Below are positions 8,201 to 14,576 of a DNA stretch of 20,184 nucleotides, piece by piece. The notes beneath the pieces were generated by a model. The model was not told where the DNA came from. It searched no databases and was given only the letters and a program-made list of their open reading frames with translations. This DNA is from Eggerthella sp. CAG:209 (GTDB taxonomy: Bacteria > Actinomycetota > Coriobacteriia > Coriobacteriales > Eggerthellaceae), in assembly GCA_000436075.1 (NCBI GenBank), contig FR884637.1:8324-28507 (forward strand). Reading direction: 5' to 3'. Position 1 is the first letter of the stretch. Each line of letters starts with the position of its first letter. The position numbers and the translations under genes are program-made.

Positions 8201-9926
8201 CAGCGATATCGGGACGAACTGCATTGGTTTCAGCCAATTGCTCGAATGCGCGCAAAACGGCATCGTTCAAGAACGTACCGCCCTGAACGATAACCTTAGT
8301 GCCCACTTCACGGGGGTCGCGAATTTTGATTACCTTGAACAAGGCATTTTTAATAACGGAAAGAGCCAAGCCGGCAGCGATGTCGCCAACCGTGGCACCT
8401 TCCTTCTGAGCCTGCTTAACGCGACTGTTCATGAACACCGTACAACGGCTGCCCAAATCAACAGGATTTTCGGCCTTGATAGCGCTCTGAGCAAATTCAG
8501 AGACATCAAGATTCAAGCCAGATGCAAAGCTTTCAATAAACGAACCGCAGCCAGAGGAGCACGCCTCGTTCAGCATGATATGGTCAATCACGCCGTCCTT
8601 AACGCGCAGACACTTCATGTCCTGACCACCAATATCCAAAATGAACTCAACGCCTGGAAGCATTTCCTGAGAACCACGGAGATGCGCAACCGTTTCAATC
8701 TCGCCGGAATCCACACGCAAAGCTTCGAGCAACAACGCCTCACCATAGCCGGTAACCGTAACATGGGCGATGTTTACCTTGGGCTTGCCCGATTCATCGA
8801 CAGGAAGCTGCTGATACAGCTCGGCAACAGCACGCTTCGCGCACCCTAAAACGTCGCCTTTGTTGTTGACGTAACTGCCCCACAAAAGACTGCCATCTTC
8901 ACCGATAAGGGCACTCTTGAATGTGGTCGAACCAGCATCGATGCCAAGAAAAGCCGCCCCCTCATAGGCTGAAAGATCAGCACGACGAACCTTTTCGCTA
9001 TCATGGCGCTGCTTGAATTCGCGATAATCGGCCTCATCTTTAAATAGGGGAGGAAGACGAACCACTTCGCTGCCCTGAACATCGCCCAGATTTTCAAGAC
9101 GTTCAACAACGTCAGAAAGCAACTCCGCTTTAGCTTCAGAACCAGCCAACGCGCAACCACTCGCCACAAAAAGATGAGCATTATCAGGAACGATAATATG
9201 TTCGTCATCAAGCTCAAGCGTTTCATAGAAGCGCTTGCGAAGTTCAGGCAAGTACTGCAGCGGACCGCCAAGGAACGCAACATGGCCGCGAATCGGACGA
9301 CCGCATGCCAAACCGGAAATGGTTTGCGTAACAACGCTCTGAAAAATAGATGCAGCAATATCTTCTTTTTTAGCTCCCTCGTTCAAAAGGGGCTGTACGT
9401 CGGTCTTGGCGAATACGCCACAACGGCTAGCAATCGGATACAGCACCGTATGATGCTGAGCAAGCTCATTGAGCCCCGTTGCATCAGTGTCCAAAAGCGC
9501 GGCCATCTGATCGATGAATGCGCCGGTACCGCCAGCGCACGTACCATTCATGCGCTGCTCGATGCCATTATCGAAGTAGATGATCTTAGCGTCTTCGCCG
9601 CCAAGCTCGATAGCGACATCGGTCTTGGGGATAAACGTTTCAACTGCCGTTTTGGAAGCAATTACTTCCTGAACGAATTCGATACCGAGCCACTGGGAAA
9701 GCAGCAGACCGCCGGAGCCGGTAATGGCAACCGTAACCTCTTTATCAGGAAACTGCGCTGCCGCTTCCTGCAATACTTCCAACACCGTCGCACGCACATC
9801 AGCATGGTGGCGCCGATAGACCGAATAGACGATCTGATCGTCTTCGTCCAAAACTGCAACTTTTACCGTGGTTGATCCCACGTCGATACCCAGATGGAGT
9901 TTAAATACTCCAGCTTCGGTTGCCAT
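5295..9926 (-). CDS. Giant acyl-CoA dehydratase activase / dehydratase-like fusion protein
   Basis: This 1543-residue cytoplasmic protein belongs to the large activase-related family. Module 1 (about 11-262) is a BadF/HgdC-type ASKHA ATPase: LGIDVGSTT (12-20), ELGGEDAK (107-114), cluster cysteines C130 (NGTCAGGTG) and C169 (SRCGVF). Module 2 (about 325-590) repeats it: LGIDAGSTT (327-335), DIGGQDMK (431-438), C456 (NEACSSGCG) and C495 (SRCTVF). Next comes a Cys segment (C624, C627, C631, C656), then a DUF2229-type region with SVCYPAKLSHGH (745-756), a linker with CPVC and CSC (1032-1082), and an HgdB-like region with DICYPSILVTGQ (1162-1173). The tail is acidic. Relatives couple ATP hydrolysis to low-potential electron transfer; this member's substrate is unknown. 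GAGGAG seven bases upstream favours this ATG over one five codons earlier. It lies 11 bases after the tetR stop. Confidence 0.9.
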   Translation of the reverse strand: MATEAGVFKLHLGIDVGSTTVKVAVLDEDDQIVYSVYRRHHADVRATVLEVLQEAAAQFPDKEVTVAITGSGGLLLSQWLGIEFVQEVIASKTAVETFIPKTDVAIELGGEDAKIIYFDNGIEQRMNGTCAGGTGAFIDQMAALLDTDATGLNELAQHHTVLYPIASRCGVFAKTDVQPLLNEGAKKEDIAASIFQSVVTQTISGLACGRPIRGHVAFLGGPLQYLPELRKRFYETLELDDEHIIVPDNAHLFVASGCALAGSEAKAELLSDVVERLENLGDVQGSEVVRLPPLFKDEADYREFKQRHDSEKVRRADLSAYEGAAFLGIDAGSTTFKSALIGEDGSLLWGSYVNNKGDVLGCAKRAVAELYQQLPVDESGKPKVNIAHVTVTGYGEALLLEALRVDSGEIETVAHLRGSQEMLPGVEFILDIGGQDMKCLRVKDGVIDHIMLNEACSSGCGSFIESFASGLNLDVSEFAQSAIKAENPVDLGSRCTVFMNSRVKQAQKEGATVGDIAAGLALSVIKNALFKVIKIRDPREVGTKVIVQGGTFLNDAVLRAFEQLAETNAVRPDIAGNMGAYGAALLARDRAHAKEAALGVPAQTTMLGLDALRALEPTHRNVRCKACSNHCLLTINDFGIDEETGKHRRFITGNRCEKGAGLAEEAAKVPNLFEYKTHRLFDHYQPLSKEEATRSTVGIPRALNMYENYPFWFTFFTKLGFRVELSDPSTKKTYEAGIESMPSESVCYPAKLSHGHIMNLLEKDIDFIWMPCAKYERQEDETAGNHFNCPIVMSYSEALKLNVDALNETDIQFLNPFVPYHMKDKLKERLYVELVEKHPELMGSGPAPTQAEIDAAVDAAWAEDEQLHEDIHNKGMETLKWIEEHGVHGIVLAGRPYHDDPEINHAIPELLTSFGLAVFTEDSIAHLGQVERPLRAVDQWMYHTRLYRAAKVVTQRDDLDLIQLNSFGCGLDAVTTDQVQEILEGSGKIYTVLKIDEVSNLGAARIRVRSLLAALKDQSDERAEQNAIEGGCPVCGIDADKLEADVAAREAVINAKTGAREAEAGAAVAAEIANGKGSTCSCGTIDEHDGPHVREAESTAFPKVQFTQEMKDAGYTILCPQMAPIHFDLLVPIFRSNGYNLELLPAVDHGAVDAGLKYVNNDICYPSILVTGQIMEAVTSGRYDTDKLAVIITQTGGGCRATNYISLIRKALKAAGLGHIPVISLAFKKLDESNPGFKVTATMLYNAIFALFYGDLLMQCLYRTRPYEIEKGAAEQLFDYWMEKCKLQIAEGEKFGRYKKTVRAIVDDFDNLPLQGEGTKPRVGVVGEILVKFHPTANNQVVDVIEAEGCEAVVPGLVDFFLFGIAGSIFQQEGVGKSKKGAMGAKAGLAAIAKLRKPMNDALAKSTRFEPPTDIFELASYAEEILSLCNSMGEGWLLTAEMCELIRNGAPNIVCAQPFACLPNHVVGKAVIKELRRRYKGTNIVAVDYDPGASEVNQLNRIKLMISVAKANLAEELKAEQQHSEEGSTTEFHTESEVETTRA

Positions 9927-9933
9927 GGTGAAT

Positions 9934-9938
9934 CTCCT
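9934..9938 (-). promoter_or_regulatory. Ribosome binding site of the activase gene
   Basis: AGGAG, seven bases before the ATG at 9926, touches the tetR stop codon (9938-9940), so translation of the two genes may be coupled. Confidence 0.8.
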
Positions 9939-10597
9939 CACATTCGAATAGGTTCCCCCGGTCTGATGAAAAGCAAACGCATGGCAATAAGCGCCATTTC
10001 CTCTGAGCTTTCCTTCATTCCGGTTTCAATCCAATGGGTTATAACGCCTAAATACGCTGAAGCATAAAAGGCAAGATAGTAATCAACAAACGCACTGGGG
10101 TCATTGCGGTACTGCTCGTGAAGCACGCTCTGAATAAGGTGAGCGCATACCGAATCTCGCAAGCGGGGACCAAAACGAATATCGCCCCCGGGACCCAATA
10201 CTGCATGCAGGAAAGCGCCTTGTTTGCTCAGGTATTCGAAGAGGTCCACCAAAAAAGGAAGCGGACGCTTTGTAAATCGCGCCGCAACTACCTCTTTTAT
10301 ATCGATAGATTCCATCTGAGCCTGAATAGCGACTAAATCTCGCATCACTTCATCTTCGAACGATTCAAGCAAATGTTCTTTATCGCGAAAGTGATTGTAG
10401 AAGGTACCGCGATTAAGGTCAGCTGCAGAGCACAGGTCGTTGACCGTGATGGAGTCAAACCCCTTTTCCTCCATCAGGGTGATGAGCGCACCGCGCAGCG
10501 CTTTCTTGCTGCGCGTAATACGACGATCCTCAAAGCAAGGCTCGATGGCTAAAATTGCGTTTTCACAACGTGAGTGCATACTGACACCAGCCGGCAC
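9938..10597 (-). CDS. TetR family transcriptional regulator
   Basis: A 219-residue DNA-binding repressor-type protein. The N-terminal helix-turn-helix (about 25-77) is clear: RRITRSKKALRGAL, then ITVNDLCSAADLNRGTFYNHF with the recognition helix around 61-70. The C-terminal half is a helical ligand and dimer domain with a DYYLAFYASAYLGVITHWI stretch like that in many DhaS/TetR_C-type regulators. I chose the GTG at 10597 because GGGGAAGGGG lies five bases before it and the length suits the family. The open frame extends to 10696, and an ATG at 10579 is another option. It is the first gene of an operon with the activase, 11 bases apart, so it probably controls both. An operator-like dyad lies just downstream of the predicted transcription start. 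Confidence 0.9.
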   Translation of the reverse strand: MPAGVSMHSRCENAILAIEPCFEDRRITRSKKALRGALITLMEEKGFDSITVNDLCSAADLNRGTFYNHFRDKEHLLESFEDEVMRDLVAIQAQMESIDIKEVVAARFTKRPLPFLVDLFEYLSKQGAFLHAVLGPGGDIRFGPRLRDSVCAHLIQSVLHEQYRNDPSAFVDYYLAFYASAYLGVITHWIETGMKESSEEMALIAMRLLFIRPGEPIRM

Positions 10598-10602
10598 GTT
10601 AG

Positions 10603-10612
10603 CCCCTTCCCC
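10603..10612 (-). promoter_or_regulatory. Ribosome binding site deciding the GTG start of tetR
   Basis: GGGGAAGGGG lies five bases before the GTG at 10597. No comparable site precedes the ATG at 10579 or the upstream ATG at 10663. Confidence 0.6.
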
Positions 10613-10651
10613 TTGCACGGTCGCAAATAACTTCCCCGCAGTTACATTAAT

Positions 10652-10679
10652 CACACTGATCATTAATGAACACAGTGTG
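10652..10679. promoter_or_regulatory. Probable TetR operator
   Basis: CACACTG (10652-10658) and CAGTGTG (10673-10679) are a perfect 7-bp inverted repeat with a 14-bp spacer. The spacer contains the 10-bp palindrome TCATTAATGA (10660-10669), its centre one base off. It covers the start of the predicted tetR transcript, a usual place for TetR autorepression. Confidence 0.6.
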
Positions 10680-10686
10680 CAATAAC

Positions 10687-10715
10687 ATAGTACCAAGGGG
10701 CTGTGACTCGGGCAA
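10687..10715 (-). promoter_or_regulatory. Candidate promoter of the tetR-activase operon
   Basis: On the minus strand TTGCCC (10710-10715) and TACTAT (10687-10692) are separated by 17 bases; each matches four of six consensus positions. Transcription would begin near 10680, at the edge of the dyad. Confidence 0.45.
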
Positions 10716-10813
10716 GAAATGGATCCAAAAACAGCAATATAGCAACAACTAAAGAATCACAAAGCAAGTAGGTCCCATCGGCGCTCGAGAGCCCATTTCG
10801 AAAATCAAAATAA

Positions 10814-10850
10814 GAATCGAGCATCTTCAAACCACGAAGCTGCTCGATTC
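10814..10850 (-). terminator. Terminator of the Sel1-repeat gene
   Basis: A perfect 10-bp stem (GAATCGAGCA/TGCTCGATTC) encloses a smaller CTTC/GAAG stem and is followed on the minus strand by TTATTTTGATTTTC. It begins 24 bases after the stop codon. Confidence 0.85.
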
Positions 10851-10874
10851 CCGACGAATAGCACAATATCTAGC

Positions 10875-11735
10875 TTATTCCATAGCCTCTGCTGTAGCTT
10901 TTTCCACAATACGCTGGCGAGCCAAATCTTGACCTTCGATCGCTTCGGTAAGACGCCTGCGATAATAGGTTGCCCCCTTGGAGATATCTATACGCAACCC
11001 AATTTCGGCCTGCTGAAACAAAGACAGCGCACGGAGGGGATCGTATTCTTCTCCCCACTCTTCGCATGAGGGGTTGACGATTGCCTTAGCGATTCGCACG
11101 GATGGCTGAGCCGCTTCAACGACGCTCCCAGCAAGTTCGAGACTGCGTTCCCACAGCTGACAAGCCTTCCCCATGCTAGATGGCACAGCCTCACCACGAG
11201 AATACATATCCCCCAGCTTATATACCGCCTCACAAGACGGCTGTAAGGCGGAAGCCAATGCGTAACATTGATACGCCTTTTGGTGGTCGGCTTCACCTGC
11301 GCGACCATATTCGTATATATAGCCCAAATTGATAATCGACTGGAAACAGCCATGGTCCATTGCTTGCTCGTAGAGCTTTGCGGCCCGTGCATAGTCCTGA
11401 GGAACTAGCTCTCCCATGTAATACAACGCACCAAGGTCATTCATGCAGGCAGCACTACCTACCGAAATGCCCAACTCATAGCCAATTACCAGTACAGTGC
11501 AAACCTCTTCGCTTCTCAATGCCGCAGCCCTAATGGCAACCATGTTTTCCGTAACATAACAGGCGAAGCCATCGCCTCTATCGGACAATGCAGCTTCAGC
11601 AAGCATTGCAACCATATTCGGATTAGCAATTAGTGCAAGATCCGCCAATGCCTTTTGATTGGCTGCGAAAGAAGCTGCAAAATCCGCAATGCGCTTTGCC
11701 AAACCATCTTCGGTTAAAGTAGATTCCTCCGTCAT
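10875..11735 (-). CDS. Sel1-like repeat protein
   Basis: A 286-residue all-helical repeat protein. At least three Sel1/TPR-like repeats are visible: about 95-128 (NDLGALYYMGELVPQDYARA), 131-164 (INLGYIYEYGRAGEADHQKA) and 168-202 (YKLGDMYSRGEAVPSSMGKA), with a degenerate fourth around 210-245 (DPLRALSLFQQAE). The first 90 residues are helical and alanine-rich without a clear repeat. There is no signal peptide or membrane segment, so it probably acts in the cytoplasm. Sel1 repeats mediate protein-protein contacts; the partner cannot be inferred. GGGAGG (11741-11746) lies five bases before the ATG. The gene is monocistronic, divergent from the UPF0210 gene, and ends at its own terminator. Confidence 0.85.
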   Translation of the reverse strand: MTEESTLTEDGLAKRIADFAASFAANQKALADLALIANPNMVAMLAEAALSDRGDGFACYVTENMVAIRAAALRSEEVCTVLVIGYELGISVGSAACMNDLGALYYMGELVPQDYARAAKLYEQAMDHGCFQSIINLGYIYEYGRAGEADHQKAYQCYALASALQPSCEAVYKLGDMYSRGEAVPSSMGKACQLWERSLELAGSVVEAAQPSVRIAKAIVNPSCEEWGEEYDPLRALSLFQQAEIGLRIDISKGATYYRRRLTEAIEGQDLARQRIVEKATAEAME

Positions 11736-11768
11736 GACAACCTCCCACTTAGTCCATGTCAGATAGTC

Positions 11769-11774
11769 ATTCTA
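11769..11774 (-). promoter_or_regulatory. Candidate -10 box of the Sel1-repeat gene
   Basis: TAGAAT on the minus strand would give a leader of about 26 bases with the ribosome binding site inside it. The position 17 bases upstream reads ACTCTT, a poor -35. Confidence 0.3.
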
Positions 11775-12017
11775 CTGAATTTGGCCTTTTGAAGAGTACA
11801 CGGCAATGGACAGGCAATTCCATTCGCGCTTCTCAAGACTACCCTGAATAGCAGCTCGCAGAGAATCACACCGTAAATTCCAAGGTAAAACAAACAATGA
11901 ACCCATTAACCGAAGGAAGAGCATGGAAATAATTCCATCCGCGCCCCTATGCGCCTTGCAGTAGCCGTGTTTCTATATCGAAGGGCACGCGTTCGCAACT
12001 CCACCCGCATTTAGCAG

Positions 12018-12026
12018 TGATAAAAT
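12018..12026 (+). promoter_or_regulatory. Extended -10 promoter of the UPF0210 gene
   Basis: TGATAAAAT combines the extended TGN element with TAAAAT (12021-12026). Transcription would start near 12033, giving a leader of about 33 bases. No -35 consensus is visible, which is usual for extended -10 promoters. Confidence 0.5.
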
Positions 12027-12050
12027 TACCAAATTGATGAAACCGCAATG

Positions 12051-12056
12051 AAAGGG
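12051..12056 (+). promoter_or_regulatory. Ribosome binding site deciding the UPF0210 start
   Basis: AAAGGG lies nine bases before the ATG at 12066 and inside the longer frame that begins at 12048. The 12048 ATG has no purine-rich site before it. Confidence 0.6.
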
Positions 12057-12065
12057 ATCGTTTCC

Positions 12066-13430
12066 ATGCAGATCACCCCGGAAGAGATCGCTGAAACGCT
12101 TGCAATGGTAAGCAAGCAGCACCTCGATATTCGTACCATTACACTCGGTTTGAACCTGCGCGGCTGCACTCACGAAGACGTGAACGTTATGGCCCGCAAG
12201 GTATACGATCGCATGACCACCGCTGCCGAAAAGCTTGTTCCTACCGCTGAACAGCTCGAACGCGAATACGGCATTCCTATCGTAAATAAACGCATTTCCG
12301 TGACGCCCATCGCCGAAATCTGCGCTGCAACCCAAGCTACCGACCTTTCCCCTATTGCTATCGCGATGGACAAAGCCGGCAAAGAAGTTGGCGTCGATTT
12401 TGTAGGCGGTTTTTCTGCACTTGTGCACAAGGGCGCCTCACGTGCAGACAACAACCTGATGGAATCAATTCCTGCCGCCCTTGCCGCAACAGATAATGTA
12501 TGCGCATCGGTAAACGTTGGATCAACGCGCGCCGGCATCAACATGGATGCCGCGTTCAAAATGGCTGGCATCATCAAACAGGCCGCAGAAGCAACCAAAG
12601 ACAAACAGTGCATTGGCGCAGGCAAATTGGTTGTATTCTGCAACGCCGTCGAAGATAACCCCTTCATGGCTGGCGCATTCCACGGCTCGGGTGAGGCCGA
12701 TGCAGTAGTCAACGTTGGTGTATCGGGGCCCGGCGTTGTGAGCAATGTCCTGCGCAACATGCCCAAAGATGCCGATATGACCTCCATTGCTGAAGCAATT
12801 AAGGCAACCGCCTTCAAGATCACTCGCGCAGGCGAACTTATGAGCCGCGAAGCCAGTCGACGTCTGGGCGTACAGAAAGGCATCTTGGACCTCTCCCTTG
12901 CACCCACGCCCGCCGAAGGCGACTCAGTAGCCGAAATCCTGGAAGCTATTGGCGTTGGCCAATGCGGCGGCCCAGGCACCACTGCAGCTCTCGCCATGCT
13001 CAACGACGCAGTCAAGAAGGGCGGCGTTATGGCAAGCAGCAGCGTTGGCGGTCTTTCTGGTGCCTTTATCCCCGTATCCGAAGATGCCGGCATGATTCGC
13101 GCAGCAGAATCCGGTGCGCTCCGTCTGGAGAAGCTTGAAGCCATGACCTGCGTTTGTTCCGTTGGCCTCGACATGATCGCCATCCCAGGAGATACCAGCG
13201 TCGAAGCCATCTTTGGTATCATTGCCGATGAATGCGCCATTGGCATGATCAACAACAAAACCACCGCAGTTCGCCTTATTCCCGCTATCGGCAAGAAAGT
13301 TGGCGACAAGCTCGACTTCGGAGGTCTGCTTGGTTATGCGCCGGTCATGCCGGTAAACGAATATGCTGGCACGGTGTTCGCTCATCGCGGCGGCCGCATG
13401 CCTGCACCGCTGAATTCGCTGAAAAACTAG
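12066..13430 (+). CDS. UPF0210 (DUF711) family protein, function unknown
   Basis: A 454-residue cytoplasmic protein matching the UPF0210/DUF711 family, which some databases call PFL family. Family-like features include the opening MQITPEEIAETLAMVSKQHL, the DIRTITLGLNLRGC segment (21-34), VGGFSALVHKG (113-123), SVNVGSTRAGINMDA (148-162), FHGSGEADAVVNVGVSGPGV (205-224), GGPGTTAALAMLNDAVKKGG (301-320) and SSSVGGLSGAFIPVSEDAGM (324-343). No biochemical role is established to my knowledge. In many genomes the gene follows a small ACT-domain gene, which is missing here, so the protein may act alone or with a partner encoded elsewhere. I used the ATG at 12066 because it has a ribosome binding site and gives the usual family length. 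Confidence 0.93.
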   Translation: MQITPEEIAETLAMVSKQHLDIRTITLGLNLRGCTHEDVNVMARKVYDRMTTAAEKLVPTAEQLEREYGIPIVNKRISVTPIAEICAATQATDLSPIAIAMDKAGKEVGVDFVGGFSALVHKGASRADNNLMESIPAALAATDNVCASVNVGSTRAGINMDAAFKMAGIIKQAAEATKDKQCIGAGKLVVFCNAVEDNPFMAGAFHGSGEADAVVNVGVSGPGVVSNVLRNMPKDADMTSIAEAIKATAFKITRAGELMSREASRRLGVQKGILDLSLAPTPAEGDSVAEILEAIGVGQCGGPGTTAALAMLNDAVKKGGVMASSSVGGLSGAFIPVSEDAGMIRAAESGALRLEKLEAMTCVCSVGLDMIAIPGDTSVEAIFGIIADECAIGMINNKTTAVRLIPAIGKKVGDKLDFGGLLGYAPVMPVNEYAGTVFAHRGGRMPAPLNSLKN

Positions 13431-13443
13431 CGGCAACTTCGCT

Positions 13444-13489
13444 CCAGAAACAGCACGGGCCCCAATAATGGGGCCCGTGCTGTTTCTGG
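13444..13489. terminator. Perfect 21-bp hairpin between convergent genes
   Basis: Arms 13444-13464 and 13469-13489 pair without mismatch around a four-base ATAA loop, and the stem is very GC-rich near the loop. No T run follows on either strand. It lies 14 bases after the UPF0210 stop and 31 bases from the stop of the convergent small gene, so it is probably a bidirectional terminator lacking a U tract, a type discussed for actinobacteria. Confidence 0.8.
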
Positions 13490-13519
13490 TCGATGAAAAC
13501 CTCGTTGACACCTTAATGG

Positions 13520-13837
13520 CTAAAAGGAAAATGGGCGAATGCCTCTTGTTGCAATATCTTTCACACCGAAGAAGCTACGCAGATCAAAATAAACTTCATC
13601 GTCGATTTCCAATCCTTTTTCCAAAACAAGCATCTCGCCAAAAGGTGCCTTAAACACACCACAGTTTCTTGCTTTCAGCCGAGGCACGTCTTTATCGCGC
13701 ACAAAACGTGAATGGAGCTCGGTCATATCGGCGCAACAGCCCTTTGGACTAATAGGCTCAACAGCGATGCAGTGATATCCTTTACGATCCATATACTCCA
13801 GGAGCTTTTCAGAAGCGCTGATTTCAATATGTCTCAT
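13520..13837 (-). CDS. Small HesB/IscA-like protein with adjacent cysteines
   Basis: A 105-residue protein whose opening (IEISASEKLLEYMDRKG) resembles HesB/IscA-like folds, followed by PKGCCAD with C34 and C35. Two further cysteines are C23 and C59. The arrangement recalls the small anaerobe proteins that carry a CC or C-selenocysteine pair in a HesB-like scaffold; here both positions are ordinary cysteine codons. It lacks the C-terminal CxC motif of true A-type Fe-S carriers, so a metal or redox role is only an inference. The ATG overlaps the tlyA stop by three bases (ATGA), showing coupled translation at the end of the ligA-tlyA group. Confidence 0.65.
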   Translation of the reverse strand: MRHIEISASEKLLEYMDRKGYHCIAVEPISPKGCCADMTELHSRFVRDKDVPRLKARNCGVFKAPFGEMLVLEKGLEIDDEVYFDLRSFFGVKDIATRGIRPFSF

Positions 13838-14574
13838 GCTTCGCTTCCTAGGAACGTAGCATGAACAAGGTATTCTACATTTCCTTCTGCACCCTTGATC
13901 GAGCTTTCCACTACCCCGTTCACTCTAAATCCCACCTCGCGCAACGCCTGGGTGACTTCATCAACCACACGCTGACGAACCGCTTCGCTGCGGACAATGC
14001 CATGATCGGTTTCTTCGTGCTGGCTTTCAAACTGCGGTTTGATAAGCCCCAAAAAGATGCTGCCCTCTTCACAAAGATTGGCGAACACATCAGCTAACTG
14101 GGCCAATCCGATAAAACTTAAGTCGCATACCACCATATCAAATGGAGCACCAAGGCTCTCGGGACTCGCTAAACGAATGTTGGTGCGCTCGAACACACTC
14201 ACACGAGGATCTTGGCGCAAGCTCCAAGCGAGCTGGCCGTAGTTGACATCTACGCATGCCACACTGGCAGCCCCCGCCTGAAGCAGGCAATCTGAAAACC
14301 CGCCCGTAGAAGACCCCACATCAATGCAACGAAAACCCGCAACATCCTGTCGGAAGTGATCAAGCGCGCCCTGAAGCTTATGCCCACCACGGGAAACGAA
14401 TTTCTTGGTATTTTTGACGAAAAGATCAGCATCGGGACGAACTTTTAAAGCAGCGCTCGACACATACACATCGTCCACTCGCACCTCGCGCGCTATAACC
14501 GCACGCAAAGCCGTATCCCTATCAGCAAAATAACCCTGCTCGACAAGCAGATCATCTACGCGAATCTTTGTCAT
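13834..14574 (-). CDS. tlyA: TlyA family rRNA 2'-O-methyltransferase
   Basis: A 246-residue enzyme of the TlyA/hemolysin A family, which in actinobacteria methylates ribose 2'-O positions of cytidines in 16S and 23S rRNA and thereby affects capreomycin-type drug sensitivity. An S4 RNA-binding domain (about 1-60, MTKIRVDDLLVEQGYF) is followed by an FtsJ-like methyltransferase: SRGGHKLQGAL (61-71), the S-adenosylmethionine loop CIDVGSSTGGFSD (83-95), VVCDLSFI (148-155), LIKPQFE (177-183) and KGAEGNVEYL (227-236), which hold the expected catalytic lysines, aspartate and glutamate. The ATG is two bases after the ligA stop with no strong ribosome binding site, so it is probably translated by coupling. 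In many genomes tlyA sits beside nadK and recN; here it follows ligA. Confidence 0.95.
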   Translation of the reverse strand: MTKIRVDDLLVEQGYFADRDTALRAVIAREVRVDDVYVSSAALKVRPDADLFVKNTKKFVSRGGHKLQGALDHFRQDVAGFRCIDVGSSTGGFSDCLLQAGAASVACVDVNYGQLAWSLRQDPRVSVFERTNIRLASPESLGAPFDMVVCDLSFIGLAQLADVFANLCEEGSIFLGLIKPQFESQHEETDHGIVRSEAVRQRVVDEVTQALREVGFRVNGVVESSIKGAEGNVEYLVHATFLGSEA

Positions 14575-14576
14575 AA

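Larger units (their letters stand above)
11736..12065. other. Intergenic region between divergent Sel1 and UPF0210 genes
   Basis: It holds candidate promoters for both neighbours. A 16-bp dyad ATGGAAATAATTCCAT (11923-11938) lies about 80 bases before the UPF0210 -10 box. A 13-codon open frame (11923-11964) begins inside that dyad after AAGGAAG, but I see nothing in its sequence to support a leader peptide. No gene for an ACT-domain protein, the frequent partner of UPF0210, is present. Confidence 0.6.

Noticed and set aside
11923..11964. 13-codon leader peptide before the UPF0210 gene
   Set aside because: Although AAGGAAG precedes its ATG, it ends about 100 bases before UPF0210, lies upstream of the better promoter, and has no attenuator-like run or hairpin.
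12170..13309. 379-residue minus-strand frame opposite the UPF0210 gene
   Set aside because: Low-complexity, serine-, proline- and alanine-rich translation with no domain; UPF0210 on the other strand matches its family throughout.
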